Part shown: positions 1 to 9,034 of the stretch, one piece after another | Layout: the number at the start of each line of letters is the position of its first letter | How positions within the stretch are numbered: position 1 is the first letter of the stretch | Assembly: GCA_963753845.1 (NCBI GenBank) | Contig: CAVWEI010000017.1 | Location: forward strand, 372,001-436,000 | Direction: 5' to 3' | Length of the DNA: 64,000 bases | From: Thiosocius sp963753845 | Lineage (GTDB): Bacteria; Pseudomonadota; Gammaproteobacteria; Chromatiales; Chromatiaceae | Translations under genes and position numbers: made by a program | Notes under the pieces: model-generated | The model's input: only the letters and a program-made list of their open reading frames with translations | The model's database searches: none | What the model was told of the DNA's origin: nothing

Positions 1-87
1 GCCACCCGGCGGACCAACACTGATTTGACGCAAGCTCCCTGCGATTAGTGCTTGGAGTTATGAAAGGAACCGATTAGCTTTAAACAC

Positions 88-2997
88 ATGGGCCTGTTAC
101 GAGTATTGTTGTTTTTGCCGGCCCTGCTGCTGGCTCCCGCTGCAATCCATGCCGAGGATGCGGACCCGTGGAAGTTTGTGCCCAAACGCGGCCCTGCCAC
201 CGACCACAGCACCTTTTACGAAGGCCCGTTCGAAGACGGCCCATCGACTACCCGTGCCTGTCTGAAATGCCACCCCAAGGCCGCCAGCGAGGTGATGAGG
301 ACGGCGCATTGGAATCTCGCCGGCGACGAGGTCGAGGTGCCCGGGCATGCCCAACCGATGCGGATCGGCAAGCGCAACCTGATCAACAACTTCTGCATCG
401 GCATCAAGTCCAATTGGCCGGGATGCACCAGCTGCCATATCGGTTTTGGGTGGAAAGACGATACCTTCGATCTGAGTGACGAAAGCCTGGTCGACTGCCT
501 GGTCTGCCACGACCAGACTGGGACCTATCACAAGGACGCAGGGGATGCCGGCCTGCCCGCGGCGGACGTCGACCTGCTCGCAGTGGCCAAGAGTGTCGGT
601 CTGCCAAAGCGCGGCAATTGCGGTGCATGCCATTTCATGGCGGGTGGCGGCAACGCCGTCAAGCACGGTGATCTCGACGAGAGCCTGCTTTTCCCCAGCC
701 CAGAAATCGACGTCCACATGGGCAGGCTGAATTTTCAGTGTATCGACTGTCACCAGGCCGAAGATCACCTCCCGCCTGGCCGCCTGCTGACGGTCAGCGT
801 TGACGATAAGAACCGCTTGTTCTGCACAAACTGCCACAAAGGCGAGAAGATCCACGCCGACCGCCGCATTGACGGACATACCGACCGCGTCGCCTGCCAG
901 ACCTGCCACATCCCCCTGATGGCGGTCAAATCGGGCACCAAGCTGAGCTGGGACTGGTCACAGGCCGGACAGGACCTGCCGATCACCAACTCCCATCTCT
1001 ATCTGAAGATCAAGGGACGCTTCACCTGGGTCAAGGGCGCGCAGCCGGAATACGACTGGTACAACGGGACCGGCAGCCGTTACCTGCTCGGTGACAAGAT
1101 CGACCCCGCGACAGTCACCCGGATCGCGGCCCCTCTGGGCGATCGTGAAGACCCCAAGGCCAGGATCTATCCGTTCAAGATCCATCGGGGAAAACAAGTC
1201 TACGATACCGAGAACCTGACATTCATACTTCCTCATACCTACGGTGACAAAGGCTTCTGGACGCAGTTTGACTGGAACGATGCGCTACGGATCGGCTCGG
1301 AAGCTACCGGGCTCCCTTTCAGCGGTGAATACGACTTTGCACCCACCGAGATGTACATGCCGCAGAACCACATGGTGGTCAGCAAGGAGAAGGCATTGCA
1401 GTGCCCGGATTGCCACGGGCCATCAGGTCGAATGGACTGGCAGGCCCTGGGGTACGATGACGATCCCCTGGGACGGGCCGTGCTCGAGCATGAGCCCATA
1501 CCTCTGCTCGATGCGGAAGGCGAGATGGTCCATGAATCCGGCAATCCGCTGTCAACCTCGATTACCTGCAGCCAGTGCCACGAGACAGAGGACCCGGCAT
1601 TCCTCGCCACGCATGCCTATCATTCCAAGGTGAGCGCACAGGACCTGACATCCGAACGTCGTACGCTGATGGAACAGGGCCCCCGCATCCCCATGGATGA
1701 CAACCAGCAGATGAACTGCTTCCTGTGCCATCTGCAAGACCCGAATGTCGCCGAATGGCAGGAAGCAATCACCTCGGGCAAACCCGAATGGGCGGTATCC
1801 GCCAGCCTGATCGGAACCGGTATGTTGCAGCGGGTTGGGGATGGCTACGCATGGAGCCCCGACCTCGTCAACGAGGATGACATGGCCGTGATATCGATGG
1901 CCTACCCTTCCCCCTCGCATTGCGGCGCCTGTCACGGCCTGGTGCACACGGGAGACAGTCCCCTTACGATGCGGCTCGGTTCAGACCGGAACTGGGGCAC
2001 CGAAACCACCGGCCAGGTGTTCTCCGCGCAGCGCATGCGCTTGTCAGGATTGAACCTGGCCGGCAAAGACCGGCTCGGGCGCGCCTGGGACCTGCATGCA
2101 CAGCGACTGGTCGAATGCCGCGACTGCCACTATGCCAGGACGCCGCCCGATCACCTGATCGGCACAGGTGCCGACGCCGGCATCACCGATCCCGGCGAGC
2201 AGCTGCGCAGCTGCGCCAGCTGTCACACCGACAAGGCCGGACACGACTGGCTCCCCGAGCAGGACAGCCACTTTGCGGCTCTGGCCTGTGAATCCTGTCA
2301 TGTGCCGCAGGTGCACCTGCCGGCGCGCAAGCAGATCGATGCCACGGTGCTCACGCCCTCCGGGGACTATCTGCTTGCCTACCGCGGACTTGAGCAAGGT
2401 CGACCGGATGACCTGGGCAGGGCCTATTCGGTCGGTTATCGCCCCTGGCTGACGCAGCGCACCAATGCGGATGGCACACAGCAGCTCACACCCGTGAATC
2501 TCATCAGTCGCTGGTACTGGGTGGACCGCGCAACCGGCGTGCCCATCGACAAGCGGTTGCTGAGCCAGGCATGGTTCAGCGGTGATCGATACCGGCCCGA
2601 GATCGTCGAACTGTTCGACGCCGACGGAAACGGCGAGATAGACGCGGCGGAACTCAAGCTGGATCGGGATGAAAAGGTCGAGCTGATCCGTACCCTGCTG
2701 TCCGCCCAGTCGGTGTCGGAGCCCGCTATCGAGGCGGAGGTTCGCGCCTATCACCTCCATCACAATGTCGCGCTCGGCGAATCCACCCGGGAATGCGCAG
2801 CATGCCACGAGGCAGCTGATGATATAGCCGTCTTCGATATCGCAGACTACTTGCCGGGCGGAGTCCTGCCCGGTGTATTCCATACGGCGCCGAAATCGCT
2901 GAAGGACCAGATGGAATTGACCGCGGACGGCAAGCTGAGGCTTGTGCGGCCCAACCCGCTGTCGGCCGCCGGCGGCATGTCGAAGGAGAGGCCCTGA
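88..2997 (+). CDS. 15-heme c-type cytochrome, octaheme tetrathionate reductase-like with C-terminal heme extension
   Basis: A 969-residue secreted multiheme cytochrome c. Residues 1-22 are a signal peptide ending near AIHA. Fifteen CXXCH motifs are visible, the first at residues 58-62 and the last starting at 903. The first eight, together with the block NNFCIGIK..CTSCHIGFGW (residues 101-122), resemble the octaheme tetrathionate reductase/hydroxylamine-type family; Lys107 just before heme 2 is a candidate for the Lys ligand known in that family (inference). The remaining seven hemes are an extension. Residues 844-855 (DADGNGEIDAAE) form a canonical EF-hand loop, so Ca2+ may structure the C-terminal part. 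It is the first gene of an operon with two YeeE/YedE proteins 1 bp downstream and a rhodanese-like protein, which points to reduction or oxidation of sulfur oxyanions in the periplasm. The substrate cannot be assigned from sequence. Confidence 0.9.
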   Translation: MGLLRVLLFLPALLLAPAAIHAEDADPWKFVPKRGPATDHSTFYEGPFEDGPSTTRACLKCHPKAASEVMRTAHWNLAGDEVEVPGHAQPMRIGKRNLINNFCIGIKSNWPGCTSCHIGFGWKDDTFDLSDESLVDCLVCHDQTGTYHKDAGDAGLPAADVDLLAVAKSVGLPKRGNCGACHFMAGGGNAVKHGDLDESLLFPSPEIDVHMGRLNFQCIDCHQAEDHLPPGRLLTVSVDDKNRLFCTNCHKGEKIHADRRIDGHTDRVACQTCHIPLMAVKSGTKLSWDWSQAGQDLPITNSHLYLKIKGRFTWVKGAQPEYDWYNGTGSRYLLGDKIDPATVTRIAAPLGDREDPKARIYPFKIHRGKQVYDTENLTFILPHTYGDKGFWTQFDWNDALRIGSEATGLPFSGEYDFAPTEMYMPQNHMVVSKEKALQCPDCHGPSGRMDWQALGYDDDPLGRAVLEHEPIPLLDAEGEMVHESGNPLSTSITCSQCHETEDPAFLATHAYHSKVSAQDLTSERRTLMEQGPRIPMDDNQQMNCFLCHLQDPNVAEWQEAITSGKPEWAVSASLIGTGMLQRVGDGYAWSPDLVNEDDMAVISMAYPSPSHCGACHGLVHTGDSPLTMRLGSDRNWGTETTGQVFSAQRMRLSGLNLAGKDRLGRAWDLHAQRLVECRDCHYARTPPDHLIGTGADAGITDPGEQLRSCASCHTDKAGHDWLPEQDSHFAALACESCHVPQVHLPARKQIDATVLTPSGDYLLAYRGLEQGRPDDLGRAYSVGYRPWLTQRTNADGTQQLTPVNLISRWYWVDRATGVPIDKRLLSQAWFSGDRYRPEIVELFDADGNGEIDAAELKLDRDEKVELIRTLLSAQSVSEPAIEAEVRAYHLHHNVALGESTRECAACHEAADDIAVFDIADYLPGGVLPGVFHTAPKSLKDQMELTADGKLRLVRPNPLSAAGGMSKERP

Positions 2998-2998
2998 G

Positions 2999-3538
2999 AT
3001 GATCCAAAAACCAAGAAAGGACCGTTACTGGGACCCTTATATCGCCGGCGCCCTGCTGGGAGTGTTGTTGTTTCTGACCTTCTTTCTTACCGGTCATGGC
3101 CTGGGATCTTCCGGCGGGGTCAACCGCATCCTGGTTGCGATCGAAGACGTGGTGGTTCCAAGGCACGTGGACACGACACCTTATCTGGCAGCAATGGCCG
3201 GCGGTGATCGCGACCCGCTGAATCACTGGATCGTTTGGCAGGTGGCAGGCATCCTGATCGGCGGCTTCGTGTCCGGCTGGCTGCGCGGCCGGGTGCGTCT
3301 CGAAACCCGCCATGGTCCCCGCATTACGCCACGCACACGTTGGCTGATGGCCTTTATCGGTGGCGTGTTGATGGGTTATGGGGCACGCATGGCGCGCGGC
3401 TGTACTTCGGGGCAGGCGCTCAGTGGCGGTGCCGTGCTTTCGGCGGGCAGCTGGGCCTTTATGCTGGCCGTGTTCGCCGGGGGATACCTGCTCGCGTGGT
3501 TCGTGCGCCGGCTGTGGCAACCGGCGGGAGAACGCTGA
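2999..3538 (+). CDS. YeeE/YedE family half-transporter (first of pair)
   Basis: A 179-residue membrane protein with about four hydrophobic helices. The diagnostic motif GARMARGCTSGQALSGGAV near residues 128-146 carries the conserved Cys of the YeeE/YedE (TsuA-like) family, which moves thiosulfate or related sulfur compounds across the inner membrane. ATG 2999 was chosen because a strong AAGGAGAGG lies at 2981-2989, one base separates it from the upstream stop, and the longer frame from 2942 lies inside the cytochrome gene. Like many members it is half-size and is followed by a second half, overlapping TGATG. The pair probably forms one transporter for the sulfur species handled by the upstream multiheme cytochrome (inference). 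Confidence 0.85.
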   Translation: MIQKPRKDRYWDPYIAGALLGVLLFLTFFLTGHGLGSSGGVNRILVAIEDVVVPRHVDTTPYLAAMAGGDRDPLNHWIVWQVAGILIGGFVSGWLRGRVRLETRHGPRITPRTRWLMAFIGGVLMGYGARMARGCTSGQALSGGAVLSAGSWAFMLAVFAGGYLLAWFVRRLWQPAGER

Positions 3539-4134
3539 TGGCCCCCTGGGAACTCGGCACCGAATTGGGTGAGGTGGCGTCCTGGATCGTCTACCTGATG
3601 ATCGGTTTCGCCTTCGGGTTTATCCTGGAGTCCGCGGGATTCGGTGATTCACGGCGCCTGGCGGCCCAGTTCTACTGGCGCGATCTGACGGTACTGAAAA
3701 TGATGTTCACCGCCATCCTGGTGGCCGCGGTGCTGATCTTCTGGGCAACCGCGCTCGGCTGGCTCGACTATGACGAGGTCTGGGTGAATCCCACCTATGT
3801 CTGGCCGGGCATTCTCGGCGGCCTGATCATGGGCGCCGGATTCATCGTCGGAGGCTTCTGTCCGGGTACCTCCCTGGTGGGTGCATCGACCCTGAAACTC
3901 GATGCAATCTGGTTTGTCGCCGGGACGGCAGTGGGCATCCTGGGATTTGGCGAGAGCGTCTCGCTGTTCAACGATTTCTGGCACTCGGGAAACCTCGGCC
4001 GACTGACCCTGCAGGACTGGTTGAATCTGCCCACCGGCGTGGTCATCCTCGGCCTGGTGAGTATCGGGGTCCTGCTATTCTGGGTCGGGGACATCGTGCG
4101 CCACCGGATCTATGGCGGTTCCGGCGATGAATAG
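3538..4134 (+). CDS. YeeE/YedE family half-transporter (second of pair)
   Basis: A 198-residue integral membrane protein with about five hydrophobic segments. GGFCPGTSLVGAST near residues 103-116 is the second-half YeeE/YedE cysteine motif. The start ATG overlaps the previous stop (TGATG), a translational-coupling arrangement, so the longer upstream reading is rejected. Together with the preceding gene it gives the usual two-part YeeE/YedE transporter. The stop overlaps the start of the rhodanese-like gene by 8 bases, so the four genes from position 88 form one operon. Confidence 0.85.
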   Translation: MAPWELGTELGEVASWIVYLMIGFAFGFILESAGFGDSRRLAAQFYWRDLTVLKMMFTAILVAAVLIFWATALGWLDYDEVWVNPTYVWPGILGGLIMGAGFIVGGFCPGTSLVGASTLKLDAIWFVAGTAVGILGFGESVSLFNDFWHSGNLGRLTLQDWLNLPTGVVILGLVSIGVLLFWVGDIVRHRIYGGSGDE

Positions 4135-4765
4135 GCATTTGCATGGTCTCGGCGCCACACTGCTCATCCTGGCCTCGGCCGGGCTTGCCTGGTGCGGACA
4201 GCCGGACCCCGACGAGAAATGGACTTTTCTGGCTGCAGAGCTCGGGCCACGCCTGAGCAACCGCGAGGTCCAGATAGAGCCGGCCGAGCTCATGGACCTG
4301 ATGCACGACGACTACATCGACCTGCGCCTGATCGACCTGCGCAATGAACGCGACTGGAATCTATTCCACCTGTGGGGTGCGGAACGTATCGCACCAGAGC
4401 AACTGCCCGGCCTGCATCGGCGCTTTGCTAACCTGGGCGAGAATGCCGTGATCGTGCTGGTCGGCAACGACGAGGCAGTTGCCACGCGGGCATGGCAGGT
4501 GCTCATGGCCACTGCATCCCGGCCCAACGCGTATATTCTGGCCGGCGGCATCAATCGCTGGCTGGACGAGTTCGCACCCGGCCATGCAGCTGCTGCGCCT
4601 GCCGACAATGCACCAGCGGATGAGACCCTCCGACATTCGTTCGAGTGGGCCATGGGGTCGCGCCACCCGGCCGCATTGCCCGATCCACACCATGTACAGG
4701 CGCACGAGTTCAGCATGAAGGTGAAACTGCAGAAGAAGGTCGTCAAGAAAGGCGGCTGCGGCTAG
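4127..4765 (+). CDS. Secreted rhodanese-like protein lacking the catalytic Cys
   Basis: A 212-residue protein with an N-terminal signal peptide (hydrophobic LGATLLILASAGLAW) and a rhodanese-like fold: DLRNERDW near residue 70 and the motif ILAGGINRWLDEF near residue 145 are typical. The active-site loop, normally CxxGxR, reads VLVGNDEAVATRA and has no Cys, so classical sulfurtransferase activity is unlikely. The tail is Lys-rich and ends in GGCG, leaving one C-terminal Cys that could carry sulfur instead (speculative). ATG 4127 overlaps the previous gene by 8 bases; the earlier ATG 4112 would extend further into that gene. It is the last gene of the cytochrome/YeeE operon and is exported, so it may bind or deliver sulfur in the periplasm. 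Confidence 0.75.
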   Translation: MNRHLHGLGATLLILASAGLAWCGQPDPDEKWTFLAAELGPRLSNREVQIEPAELMDLMHDDYIDLRLIDLRNERDWNLFHLWGAERIAPEQLPGLHRRFANLGENAVIVLVGNDEAVATRAWQVLMATASRPNAYILAGGINRWLDEFAPGHAAAAPADNAPADETLRHSFEWAMGSRHPAALPDPHHVQAHEFSMKVKLQKKVVKKGGCG

Positions 4766-4849
4766 CGCTACTGAAGTACCGTCACGAGTGCAGATCAATG
4801 CCGCTTGTATGACGCATACGGTCAACATCGGACCCACTTGGTTTCATTT

Positions 4850-5160
4850 GGCTCTGTCTGAGTTAAGTGCTGCAAAGGCGTAGACTGAAAGGAGGCGGGG
4901 CCATGAACAAACCGAGCGGCCGCTCAGGGTTATAGTTCGAGGTCCGTAGACCTTCTGGGTACCTCGAAAAATTGCTTTTCAAAAAGCAGCGCTCATGTGG
5001 AAACAATGACTTGCGAGCTGTGCGCCTTGCCATTTTTGGATTATTAGAGATGCCCTTCTGACAGTAGGTCGGGCTGTGCCCGACATCGGCAGGCGCAGCC
5101 TGCCCTACGGCTGCTCAAAGCCGTTCAAAGGGAGCCTCAACACTCAACTCAGACAGAGCC
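4850..5160. mobile_element. 311-bp MITE with 23-bp TIRs and 8-bp TSD
   Basis: The ends are inverted repeats: GGCTCTGTCTGAGTT starts at 4850 and its exact complement ends at 5160; over 23 bp they match at 21 positions. Direct repeats TTTCATTT flank the element at 4842-4849 and 5161-5168, an 8-bp target duplication. Inside, a ribosome binding site (4891-4895) and an ATG at 4903 open a 10-codon frame ending TAG, which looks like the left-over start of a transposase gene. The 8-bp duplication is consistent with IS1595-type elements, but the family assignment is inference. The element holds no complete gene and depends on a transposase in trans. Confidence 0.75.
5064..5108. repeat. REP-like double hairpin
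   Basis: Two adjacent perfect hairpins: GTCGGGC-TGT-GCCCGAC (5068-5084) and GGCAGGC-GCA-GCCTGCC (5088-5104), framed by GTAGG and CCTAC. The layout is like that of repetitive extragenic palindromes in gammaproteobacteria, and a similar double hairpin occurs at about 56960-57001. This copy lies inside the MITE. Confidence 0.6.
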
Positions 5161-5185
5161 TTTCATTTTTTGCCGCATAAACTCA

Positions 5186-5213
5186 TTGATAATTCTTCTG
5201 CTATGCATATAAT
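5186..5213 (+). promoter_or_regulatory. Sigma-70 type promoter for hipB
   Basis: TTGATA at 5186-5191, a 16-bp spacer and TATAAT at 5208-5213. Transcription would begin near 5220, leaving too short a leader for the ATG at 5225 and favouring ATG 5255 for hipB. The promoter lies just outside the right end of the MITE. Confidence 0.55.
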
Positions 5214-5254
5214 TTGACGCATTAATGGTTTATTTTGCTATTTCTGCTTCATTT

Positions 5255-5614
5255 ATGAATCTTACACATGATTTTATAACCAGCTCCAGCGCGACCATCG
5301 CGGCGACGCTGTGCAAACGCCTGGAAGAAATCCGCCTGAGCAAGAACATCAGTCAGGCAGAACTCGCCAGTCAGGCTGGCGTGTCGCGTAGCACCATGAC
5401 CCGTATCGCCGACGGCAAGAGTATCTCGCTCGACTCCTTCATTCGGGTCGTCAAGGCACTGGGGCTGGCAGATCACCTGGCTGCCCTCCTGCCCGACCCT
5501 GAAGTACGCCCGGTGGAACTGGTGCGATACGAAGGCCGGCATCGGCGCCGCGCCAGTGGCAAACGCAAGACCTCGGAGCCCTGGTCATGGGGCGACGAGG
5601 GCGATGACGCGTGA
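5255..5614 (+). CDS. hipB: HipB-like XRE family antitoxin/regulator
   Basis: A protein of 119 residues with a helix-turn-helix of the XRE/HTH_3 type (KNISQAELASQAGVSRSTMTRI, residues about 30-51) and a basic tail. It overlaps the hipA-like gene by 4 bases (ATGA-like coupling: stop 5612-5614, hipA start GTG 5611), the usual hipBA order. HipB proteins bind the hipBA promoter and neutralise the HipA kinase. ATG 5255 is chosen because a good promoter (5186-5213) would start transcription only a few bases before the alternative ATG 5225. The partner kinase is broken here, so the regulator is probably an orphan remnant. Confidence 0.75.
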   Translation: MNLTHDFITSSSATIAATLCKRLEEIRLSKNISQAELASQAGVSRSTMTRIADGKSISLDSFIRVVKALGLADHLAALLPDPEVRPVELVRYEGRHRRRASGKRKTSEPWSWGDEGDDA

Positions 5615-6920
5615 GCACGACCGCGCGCGTGTTGCTCTGGGGGCGCGAGATTGGTGCAGTTACCTGGCTGATTGAGCGCGAACTGGCGGTCTTTCAATAC
5701 ACGCCGGAGTTCACCGGATCGGACATGCAAGTGGCACCACTGACCATGCCACTGCAGGAGGCCCCTTACGAGTTCCCCGCCCTTGCGCGAGAGACCTTCC
5801 ATGGTCTTCCCGGGCTGCTGGCCGATTCGCTCCCAGACAAGTTTGGTAACAGGCTCATCGATGCCTGGCTGGCGACCCAGGGGCGCCCTCCGGGCAGTCT
5901 GAATCCCGTCGAACGGCTCTGTTATATCGGCTCTCGTGGTATGGGCGCACTCGAGTTCAAGCCCGCCATCAAGGGAGCACCCTCGAAAACGCACAAGATC
6001 GAAATCGACGCCTTGGTCGATCTCGCCAATCGTGTGCTCGATGAACGCATCGGTCTTGAAGGTAAATTCGCCGGTCAGGACGATCAACGCGCCATCGAAG
6101 ACATCCTTCGGGTCGGCACATCCGCTGGCGGCGCCAGGGCGAAAGCCATCCTTGCCTGGAACCCCCGCACTGGCGAGTTCCGATCCGGCCAGGCACCCGT
6201 CGGCAAGGGGATTCAGCCACTGGCTGATGAAATTCGACGGCGTGCATGGTAACCGCGACAGGGAACTGGCCGATCCGCAGGGTTTCGGCCGGATCGAATA
6301 CGCCTACTCGCTGATGGCACATGATGCAGGCATCATCATGCAGGAGTGCCGTCTGCACGAAGAAGGCGGACGTGCCCACTTCATGACCAAGCGCTTCGAT
6401 CGCAGGGAGAATGGAGAAAAGCTGCATATGCAGTCGCTTGGAGCGATGCGGCATTACGATTTCAACCAGGCCGGCGCTTACGCGTACGAACAGGCAATCG
6501 AAACAATCCAACTACTTTCGTTGCCGATGGAGGATATCGAGCAACAGGTTCGTCGCACTTTCTTCAACGTGCTTGCGCGCAATCACGACGATCACGTCAA
6601 GAACATCGCCTTTCTCATGGACAAGCAAGGCCAATGGCGTCTCTCGCCCGCATTCGACCTGGCCTATTCGTACAACCCAAGTGGCGCCTGGACCAGCCGT
6701 CACCAGATGAGCCTGAATGGGAAACGCGACGGCTTTCGGTGTTGAAGATCTGGTCGCCTTTGGGCAAACCACCGGCCTGAAGAAAGCCAAAGCCACATCA
6801 CTGTTGAAAGAAGTCGCAGCGTCGGTGAAAGACTGGAGGAGTTATGCGGCCGAAGCAGGAGTTTCCACACATGACATCAGCCGTATCGAGAAGACCTTCC
6901 GCATCGACCTTGCCGCCTGA
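5611..6920 (+). pseudogene. hipA: HipA-like kinase gene with two frameshifts
   Basis: The three consecutive frames together give a HipA of about 435 residues, close to the E. coli length (440). Frame one covers 5611 to about 6210 (HipA N-terminal subdomain). After a G run at 6207-6210 reading continues in a second frame with FSHWLMKFDGVHGN, the catalytic kinase part (FNVLARNHDDHVKN and PAFDLAYSYNP), to about 6735. The last part (GVEDLVAFGQTTGLKKAKA) is in the third frame, to 6920. Both shifts are +1. HipA kinases phosphorylate glutamyl-tRNA synthetase to cause dormancy, but this copy should be inactive unless the shifts are sequencing errors in short homopolymers. It sits between a MITE and an IS remnant. 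Confidence 0.8.
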
Positions 6921-7049
6921 TCTTTCTCGACCCACCTGGGAAAATCTGCGACAAGACGCCGGACTAGTTCAAGTTAGGGAAGCTCTCATTTGTTCAATGG
7001 CTCGTTCAAAATAAGTTCATAGCATCCAAGCCAACCGGGGAATTGCTGA

Positions 7050-7844
7050 ATGCGACAACAGACGCTTGCGGATGAAGGCTTCGAGAAATTTCGCAAACCG
7101 ACGCGCCGGGAACAGTTTCTCAACGAGATGGATCAGATCATTCCCTGACGCGACCTGTGCAAAGTGATCAAGCCGTTTTACCCGATGCTGAAAGGTGCAG
7201 GCCGCCCACCGGTCGGTTTGGAACGTACGCTCCGCATTCATTTCCCGCAGCACTGGTTCAACCTGCCTGATCCTGCGATGGAAGAAGCATTGTACAATTC
7301 GCAAGCTATGCGGGGATTCGTGGGTATCGACCTGGATTGGGAACCCGTGCCGGATGAGACCAAGGTCTGCAAGTTCCGTCATCTGCTTGAAGCGCACAAT
7401 CTGGGCGATCGGCTGTGTACCTTGATCGGCGAATACCTCCAGGAAAACGGCATGAAGGTAAAAACGGGTACCATCGCTGATGCGACGATTATCGATGCGC
7501 CCAGTTCGACCAAGAACCAAGACAAGGCGCGTGACACGGAGATGCACCAAACGAAGAAAGGCAACCAGTGGTATTTCGGTATGAAAGCGCACATTGGTGT
7601 CGATAGCCAATCGAAGCTGATCCACTCGGTCGCCGCTACCGCGGCGAATGTCCATGACAGCCAAATGCTCGAAGACCTGCTGCATGGTGACGAAACACGC
7701 ATCTGGGGCGATTCGGCCTATGCAGGACAAGGCGATACGATTCGAAAGCGGGCACCCAAAGCGAAAGACTTTACCAACAAGACAAAGCCCGCCCCGATCG
7801 ACCTGGCAATGTCTGAAACCGGTTCGAATGGCGGATCACCTTAG
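7050..7844 (+). pseudogene. IS5-family transposase remnant (nonsense and C-terminal deletion)
   Basis: Reading from ATG 7050 gives MRQQTLADEGFEKFRKPTRR, a typical IS5-group transposase start, then an in-frame TGA at 7146-7148 where family members have Trp (IIPWRDL). The frame resumes with the DDE domain: DATIIDAPSS (first Asp), WYFGMKAHIGVD, and WGDSAYAG (second Asp). Family similarity ends near AKDFTN (about 7780); the C-terminal third with the catalytic Glu is missing and the frame runs into unrelated sequence to 7844. The element is dead. I could not define terminal inverted repeats because the right end is deleted. Confidence 0.8.
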
Positions 7845-7923
7845 ACCTGTGGTGATCCTCAGGAATTAGATGCGGATTTTACGGGTAGCGTCCATGGCAT
7901 ATCACCTGCCCTGTACTTGACCC

Positions 7924-8652
7924 TTAATCTGGTGGCACAACGTCCAGATAATCCGACTGCTTCAGATGCTCAGCGAAATGACCACGCACCCACTTCATCT
8001 CCTCTATTGTCACCCCTTCCTCCCCGGGCAAAGCAGGTGGCAAAACCAGCGAGTCCGGTCCCAGCGGAATTCGTGCATCGGTGATTTCCTTCACATCCAA
8101 TTGAGTTCGAGTCCCGAGTCCGTTTTCGTCAGGAGGCACTACATATGAAAGGGCTGGATCCACGGGTGTCTGTGTGGATCTGTAGTAGGCGACATCTGCC
8201 TCGGTGTATCCTTCTTCCCCGTCCTCGCTGGGGGGCACCAAAAGCGGACCGTCAGGAAAAAGGCGTTCTGGATCAACCGGGACTCGTGCGGGCCGCGCTG
8301 AAATGTCTTCATATGATCCCGAATCATCGTCCCCAGTAGCGAAGACCCAAATGGTGTGTTTCTTGTCCGATGTCGATGTTAGGACATAGTTCAGGCCGCG
8401 CAGTGCCCGTTTGAGATTCTGCTCGAAGTTGCCTTGCTGGAGCACAACGGATACACGGCGCCCTGGGAGATCCCCCCTTAGTACCACCTCTTGTCCATCC
8501 ATTTCGGCGATTGCTGCAAGCACATCCGCAAGCGGCGCATCCTGTATCTCGCGAATACCCTCCGCGTCCGGTCGCTGTGTGATCTCACTCGCCATAACGA
8601 AGGAATACAACACGAGCAGGAGCAGCACAACGGTTACATGATTCAGAAACAC
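7924..8652 (-). CDS. Secreted protein with STN-like (secretin/TonB N-terminal) domain
   Basis: A 242-residue protein starting at GTG 8652, with AGAAGG 8 bases upstream. Residues 1-21 are a signal peptide (VVLLLLVLYSFVMAS). Residues about 35-100 (PLADVLAAIAEMDGQEVVLRG and a following NLKRALRGLNYVL) look like an STN or secretin N0-type beta-alpha domain. The rest is acidic and Pro-rich with no recognised domain. It is the last of five minus-strand genes that all encode exported or membrane-anchored proteins. STN domains usually occur in outer-membrane secretion or uptake machines, but no secretin or TonB receptor is encoded here. Function unknown. Confidence 0.65.
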   Translation of the reverse strand: MFLNHVTVVLLLLVLYSFVMASEITQRPDAEGIREIQDAPLADVLAAIAEMDGQEVVLRGDLPGRRVSVVLQQGNFEQNLKRALRGLNYVLTSTSDKKHTIWVFATGDDDSGSYEDISARPARVPVDPERLFPDGPLLVPPSEDGEEGYTEADVAYYRSTQTPVDPALSYVVPPDENGLGTRTQLDVKEITDARIPLGPDSLVLPPALPGEEGVTIEEMKWVRGHFAEHLKQSDYLDVVPPD

Positions 8653-8678
8653 ATCCCCGACCTTCTGTCAGAAACAGC

Positions 8679-8990
8679 TCACTGGCTCTTGAGGTAGATT
8701 GCTTCCATGTTGCTGAAGGGCACCGCCGGATCCACGTTGACCGTCACCGGACTGCCCAGCGCCAATGCAGCTAGGCCGACAGCCATCCCTTTGCTTCCTA
8801 CGGTCGGATCTATGATATGCCACGTCCTTGTTCCCGTGGATGCGCAGCTCAATTCAATGTATATATTCCCGTCCGCATGTGGTCCGATCTGTTCCACATC
8901 GCAATTATAGTACTTGCGTAGCGCCTGGGCATTGCCGGCCAGCCCCACGAAAAGGGAAACGGCAATCAATATTCTCACAAGCATCTTCAT
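8679..8990 (-). CDS. Small secreted protein of unknown function
   Basis: A 103-residue protein starting at ATG 8990, which has GAGAGG 8 bases upstream; an in-frame GTG lies 9 bases earlier. The first ~22 residues are a signal peptide (LVRILIAVSLFVGLAGNAQA). The mature part contains two Cys (YNCDVEQ and LSCAST) that could form a disulfide. I recognise no family. It lies 26 bp upstream of the STN-like protein gene in the same orientation and is probably co-transcribed. Confidence 0.6.
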   Translation of the reverse strand: MKMLVRILIAVSLFVGLAGNAQALRKYYNCDVEQIGPHADGNIYIELSCASTGTRTWHIIDPTVGSKGMAVGLAALALGSPVTVNVDPAVPFSNMEAIYLKSQ

Positions 8991-9034
8991 TTCATTCACC
9001 TCTCAAGTGCGTATTCGCTCCACTGCCAGTCGTC

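Noticed and set aside
6960..7049. Left terminal inverted repeat of the IS5-type remnant
   Set aside because: The right end is deleted, so no partner repeat can be checked.
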